Assembly: GCF_001421485.1 (NCBI RefSeq)
Contig: NZ_LMKK01000003.1
Span: forward strand, 682,001-746,000
DNA length: 64,000 nucleotides
Direction of reading: 5' to 3'
Source: Agreia sp. Leaf210
GTDB lineage: Bacteria > Actinomycetota > Actinomycetes > Actinomycetales > Microbacteriaceae
The notes under the pieces were generated by a model. It was not told where the DNA came from. It did not search any database and saw only the letters and a list, made by a program, of their open reading frames with translations. This document shows, in pieces, positions 60,051-64,000 of this stretch (position 1 is its first letter; each line of letters begins with the position of its first letter). A program made the translations under genes and the position numbers.

Positions 60051-63000
60051 TCACGCCAGACAGTTCGGTCCGAGCAGTGACTTCAACTCTCCGTAGAGAT
60101 CAGCCGAGACCCGCACCGGATACGGAATCTCGAAGACGCGCGCCGTCTGCCCCTTGACGAGCTTCAGGCGCACCTCGGTGTCTCCGGAATGCCGGATCAG
60201 GACGTCGTTGAGCGCCTGCACTGTATCTGTCGTCGCCCTGGCCTCTGTCATCGAGATCTCGACAGGCCCGAAACCGCCGGCCTGACCCAGATCGGGTGAG
60301 AACAGGCTGAACGCGTGCAGATTGAGACCGTCGTCGCGCATGCTGACGCGACCACGAACGACGACGATCGCGTCGTTCGTGAGTGCGGGCGCGAACTCCT
60401 GGTAGGACTTGCCCATGAACATGGCCGTGACCTCGCCGCCGAAGTCCTCGATCTGGATCATGCCGTATTGGTTGCCGCTGTTGCGCGCCGTGCGGTGCTG
60501 CACGCTCGTGATCAGACCTGCCACCGTCACTTGGTCGCCGTCTTGAGTGTGCTCGCTCGCGAGCAGGTCGGTGATCGAGGTCGAGGCGTGTTTCGCCAGG
60601 GGGATCTCGAGCCCGGCCAGGGGGTGATCTGACACGTAGAGCCCGAGCATCTCGCGTTCGAAGGCGAGCTTGTCGCGCTTCGTCCATTCGGGCCGCTCCG
60701 GAACCTGACTCTCGGTCTGAGGCTCATCCCAGAGACTGTCGAAGTCGAATCCGACCTGGCCGTTCGCCTCGGCCCTCTTGTCGCTGACCGCGCTCTCGAC
60801 CGCATCCTCGTGGATCTCCATCAGAGCACGACGCGACGAACCGAGCGAGTCGAATGCGCCGGCCTTGATCAACGACTCGATGGCCCGCTTGTTGGTCACG
60901 GGCAGAGGAACCTTGCGCAGGAAGTCATGGAACGACTCGAAGCGGCCCTTCTCTTCGCGGGCGTTCTTGATGCCGTCGACGACGTTGAAGCCCACGTTGC
61001 GCACCGCGCCGAGGCCGAAGCGGATGTCCTCCCCCACAGCGGCGAAGAAGCCGATCGACTCGTTGACGTCGGGCGGAAGGACCTTGATGTTCATGCGACG
61101 ACACTCGTTGAGATAGAGCGCCATCTTGTCTTTGGAGTCGCCGACGCTGGTGAGAAGCGCCGCCATGTATTCGGCCGGGTAGTGCGCCTTGAGGTAGGCC
61201 GTCCAATACGAGACGACACCGTACGCCGCCGAGTGCGCCTTGTTGAAGGCGTAGTCGGAGAACGGCAGAAGGATGTCCCACAGCTTCGTGACCGCTTCCA
61301 TCGAGTAGCCGTTGGCCTTCATGCCGGCGGAGAAGCCCTCGAACTGCTTGTCCAGTTCGGACTTCTTCTTCTTTCCCATGGCACGGCGCAGCAGATCGGC
61401 CTGGGCGAGAGTGAAGCCGGCGAGCTTCTGCGCGACCGACATCACCTGCTCCTGGTACACGATCAGGCCGTGTGTCGTTCCCAGCACCTCGAAAAGAGGT
61501 TCTTCGAGCTCGGGGTGAATCGGGGTGATCGGCTGCAGCCCGTTCTTGCGCAGCGCGTAGTTCGTGTGCGAGTCGGCACCCATGGGGCCGGGCCGGTAGA
61601 GGGCGATCACGGCCGAGATGTCTTCGAAGTTGTCGGGCTTCATCAGACGCAGGAGCGAGCGCATGGCCCCTCCATCGAGCTGGAACACACCGAGGGTGTC
61701 GCCGCGTGCCAGGAGTTCGTAGGAGGGCACGTCGTCGAGCTCGAGCTCTTCGAGGACGGGGCGGTGCCCACGGTTCGACTGGATGTTGTCGAGCGCGTCA
61801 TCGATGATCGTCAGGTTGCGAAGACCCAGGAAGTCCATCTTGATGAGGCCGAGCGCCTCGGCGGCCGGGTAATCGAACTGCGTGACGATCTGCCCGTCTT
61901 GCTCACGCTTCATGATCGGAATGATGTCGATCAGCGGCTCGCTCGACATGATCACGCCCGCCGCGTGCACACCCCACTGCCTCTTGAGGTTCTCGATGCC
62001 GACGGCGGTGTCGAAGACGGTGCGCGCTTCGGGATCGCTCTCGATGACGGCCCGGATGTCGGACGCCTCCTTGTAGCGCGGGTGCTTCGTATCGAAGATG
62101 CCCGAGAGCGAGATGTCCTTGCCCATGATGGGCGGCGGCATCGCCTTGGTGAGCTTGTCGCCCATGCCGAAGGGGAAGCCGAGCACCCGGGAGGAGTCCT
62201 TCAGCGCCTGCTTGGCCTTGATCGTTCCGTAGGTGACGATCTGGGCCACGCGTTCGTCGCCGTACTTATCGGTGACGTACTTGATGACCTCGCCGCGGCG
62301 ACGGTCGTCGAAGTCGACGTCGAAGTCGGGCATGGAGACGCGGTCGGGGTTGAGGAATCGCTCGAAGATGAGGCCGTGTCTGATGGGGTCGAGGCCTGTG
62401 ATGTTCAGCGCGTACGCGACCATCGAGCCCGCTCCCGAACCACGACCCGGACCGACCCGGATTCCGTTCTTCTTCGCCCAACTGATGAAGTCGGCGACCA
62501 CGAGGAAGTAGCCCGGGAACCCCATCTGCAGGATGACTCCGGTCTCGTACTCCGCACGCGCGCGCACATCGTCGGGGATGCCGCCCGGGTAGCGGGCCAT
62601 GAGGCCCGTCTCGACCTCCTTGACCAACCAGGTGTCCTCGGTCTCGCCCTCGGGGACCGGGAAACGGGGCATGTAGTTGGCCGACGTGTTGAAGACGGTC
62701 TCGCAACGCTCGGCGATGAGCAGCGTGTTGTCGCACGACTCGGGGTGGTCGCGGAAGAGGTGCCGCATCTCGGCCGCTGACTTCAGGTAGAACTCGTCTG
62801 CGTCGAACTTGAACCGGTTGGGATCGGAGAGCGTCGAACCCGACTGCACGCACAGCAGCGCCGCGTGGCTCGTCGCATCGTGGGCATGCGTGTAGTGCAA
62901 GTCGTTGGTCGCGACCAGCGGCAGATCGAGTTCTTTGGCAAGCCGCAGCAGGTCCGGCATGATCTGCCGCTCGATGCCGAGCCCGTGATCCATGATCTCG

Positions 63001-63569
63001 GCGAAGTAGTTCTCTTTGCCGAAGATGTCGCGGTAGTCCGCAGCAGCCTTACGCGCCTCGTCGTACTGCCCGAGGCGCAGACGAGTCTGGATCTCGCCGC
63101 TCGGGCAGCCGGTGGTGGCGATGAGCCCCTTCGAGTACATGCTCAGCAGCTCGCGGTCCATACGCGGCTTGAAGTAATAGCCCTCGATCGACGCGCGCGA
63201 CGACAACCGGAAGAGATTGTGCATACCCTCCGTCGTCTCGGAGAGCAGCGTCATATGGGTGTAGGCACCCGATCCGGAGACATCGTCTCGCCCGGAGTTC
63301 GGCCCGCCCCACTTCACTCGCGTCTTGTCGCCGCGAGCGGTTCCCGGCGTGATGTAGGCCTCGGTCCCGATGATGGGCTTGATACCCGCATCCGTGGCCG
63401 TCTTCCAGAAATCGAACGCCCCGAAGACGTTGCCGTGGTCGGTGACGGCAACGGCCGGCATCCCCTGCTCTACAGCGGCTTCGATCAGGGGTTTCACCCG
63501 TGCGGCACCATCGAGCATCGAGTACTCGCTGTGCACGTGGAGGTGAACGAATGAATCCTGAGAAGGCAC
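60051..63569 (-). CDS. dnaE: DNA polymerase III subunit alpha DnaE
   Basis: The replicative polymerase of 1172 residues. An N-terminal PHP domain (VHLHVHSEYSMLDGAARV) is followed by the polymerase III palm with the catalytic Asp pair in MPDFDVDFDDRRR. The helix-hairpin and OB-fold (VTVAGLITSVQHR) regions are near the C-terminus. Several PHP metal ligands remain, as in DnaE1-type actinobacterial enzymes. Confidence 0.96.
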   Translation of the reverse strand: MPSQDSFVHLHVHSEYSMLDGAARVKPLIEAAVEQGMPAVAVTDHGNVFGAFDFWKTATDAGIKPIIGTEAYITPGTARGDKTRVKWGGPNSGRDDVSGSGAYTHMTLLSETTEGMHNLFRLSSRASIEGYYFKPRMDRELLSMYSKGLIATTGCPSGEIQTRLRLGQYDEARKAAADYRDIFGKENYFAEIMDHGLGIERQIMPDLLRLAKELDLPLVATNDLHYTHAHDATSHAALLCVQSGSTLSDPNRFKFDADEFYLKSAAEMRHLFRDHPESCDNTLLIAERCETVFNTSANYMPRFPVPEGETEDTWLVKEVETGLMARYPGGIPDDVRARAEYETGVILQMGFPGYFLVVADFISWAKKNGIRVGPGRGSGAGSMVAYALNITGLDPIRHGLIFERFLNPDRVSMPDFDVDFDDRRRGEVIKYVTDKYGDERVAQIVTYGTIKAKQALKDSSRVLGFPFGMGDKLTKAMPPPIMGKDISLSGIFDTKHPRYKEASDIRAVIESDPEARTVFDTAVGIENLKRQWGVHAAGVIMSSEPLIDIIPIMKREQDGQIVTQFDYPAAEALGLIKMDFLGLRNLTIIDDALDNIQSNRGHRPVLEELELDDVPSYELLARGDTLGVFQLDGGAMRSLLRLMKPDNFEDISAVIALYRPGPMGADSHTNYALRKNGLQPITPIHPELEEPLFEVLGTTHGLIVYQEQVMSVAQKLAGFTLAQADLLRRAMGKKKKSELDKQFEGFSAGMKANGYSMEAVTKLWDILLPFSDYAFNKAHSAAYGVVSYWTAYLKAHYPAEYMAALLTSVGDSKDKMALYLNECRRMNIKVLPPDVNESIGFFAAVGEDIRFGLGAVRNVGFNVVDGIKNAREEKGRFESFHDFLRKVPLPVTNKRAIESLIKAGAFDSLGSSRRALMEIHEDAVESAVSDKRAEANGQVGFDFDSLWDEPQTESQVPERPEWTKRDKLAFEREMLGLYVSDHPLAGLEIPLAKHASTSITDLLASEHTQDGDQVTVAGLITSVQHRTARNSGNQYGMIQIEDFGGEVTAMFMGKSYQEFAPALTNDAIVVVRGRVSMRDDGLNLHAFSLFSPDLGQAGGFGPVEISMTEARATTDTVQALNDVLIRHSGDTEVRLKLVKGQTARVFEIPYPVRVSADLYGELKSLLGPNCLA

Positions 63570-63635
63570 AGATGACTCCGACTAAAGCTGGGGTGAGAGG
63601 TCTCAAGTTTACGTCGGCTCCCCCGACAGACGACC

Positions 63636-64000
63636 TCAGTCTCGTCGGAGAATGTCGAGCGCGTTCTGCAGATCGAGCGGGTACGGCGATTCGAACGACA
63701 CGTACTCGCGGCTTCTCGGGTGGATGAAGCCCAGACGCTTTGCGTGCAGCCACTGCCTGGTGAGACCGAGACGCGCAGAGATGGTCGGGTCGGCGCCGTA
63801 CATCGCGTCTCCGACGCACGGATGCCGCTGTGCCGCCATATGGACACGGATCTGATGTGTGCGTCCGGTCTCGAGATGCACCTCGAGCAGAGAAGCCGAG
63901 GGGAAGGCCTCGAGCGTCTCGTAGTGCGTCACACTCGGTTTGCCCCCGGCGGTCACCGCGAACTTCCAGTCTGAGCGGGGATGGCGACCGATGGGAGCGT
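63636..64000 (-). CDS. RluA family pseudouridine synthase (5' part outside window)
   Basis: The C-terminal 121 codons of an RluA/RluD-type enzyme. The family motif [20 protein letters not shown] is followed by YGADP and [11 protein letters not shown]. The catalytic Asp motif (HRLDK) would lie beyond the window edge. It is upstream of dnaE on the same strand. Confidence 0.9.
   Translation of the reverse strand, partial: APIGRHPRSDWKFAVTAGGKPSVTHYETLEAFPSASLLEVHLETGRTHQIRVHMAAQRHPCVGDAMYGADPTISARLGLTRQWLHAKRLGFIHPRSREYVSFESPYPLDLQNALDILRRD

Noticed and set aside
60810-62780. 656-codon frame antisense to dnaE
   Set aside because: Shadow of the DnaE coding strand with low-complexity composition.

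Overview
This window is a high-GC actinobacterial chromosome segment. The strongest markers are RbpA, mycothiol ligase MshC, the pafB-pafC-tatA-tatC-helY block, a DUF3043 protein, a QcrCAB/CtaCDEF supercomplex with a di-haem QcrC and the small CtaF subunit, DhaKLM, and frequent GTG starts. Gene order and protein style point to the family Microbacteriaceae (moderate confidence; genus not assigned). Genes are packed densely with many 4-bp ATGA overlaps. No intergenic gap exceeds about 300 bp, and there is no rRNA, CRISPR array, integrase or intact insertion sequence.

Layout: 1-7 kb is glycogen/trehalose metabolism (glgC partial, divergent glgA, treS), with an ABC ATPase, rpmE2 and a DnaQ-like exonuclease between. 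6-16.5 kb holds an alpha/beta hydrolase, a glycosyltransferase, a histidine phosphatase, a sirtuin, a TrmH-type methylase, a D,D-carboxypeptidase, an SGNH esterase, a DEAH helicase, an NlpC/P60 endopeptidase and a cold-shock gene. A tRNA-Leu(GAG) follows at 16.8 kb. 17-24 kb carries an M20 peptidase, uppP, mshC, a PAC2 protein, a HAD phosphatase, trmI and an FKBP lipoprotein. 24-30 kb is pafB-pafC-(small membrane protein)-tatA-tatC-helY. The Pup/proteasome genes that usually sit between trmI and pafB in Actinobacteria are absent here. 30-38 kb has lnt, rbpA, a GDPD, an SPFH/NfeD pair, an SDR, a Nudix hydrolase and a short UvrA paralogue.

38-44 kb is glycerol/dihydroxyacetone use: dhaK-dhaL-dhaM on the minus strand, divergent from glpF-glpK. 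glpF is scrambled by two nested internal duplications (165 bp in frame and 158 bp out of frame). Removing exactly those bases restores a 252-codon aquaglyceroporin. 44-54 kb is the respiratory cluster: ctaE-qcrC-qcrA-qcrB converging on erpA-ctaC-ctaD-ctaF. Between the two halves, bounded by terminators, sits an auxiliary-type trpS. It is preceded by an 11-codon leader peptide with tandem Trp codons and by mutually exclusive hairpins (an attenuator), and it lacks about 45 residues of its C-terminal domain.

54-64 kb is housekeeping: an M20 dipeptidase, a DUF3043 protein, a DUF1905 protein, pyrD, nrdR, hisD, a flavin reductase, dnaE and a partial RluA-type pseudouridine synthase.

The most notable points are the trpS attenuator cassette, the rearranged glpF, the missing pupylation block, and a SigR/SigH-like promoter upstream of rbpA.
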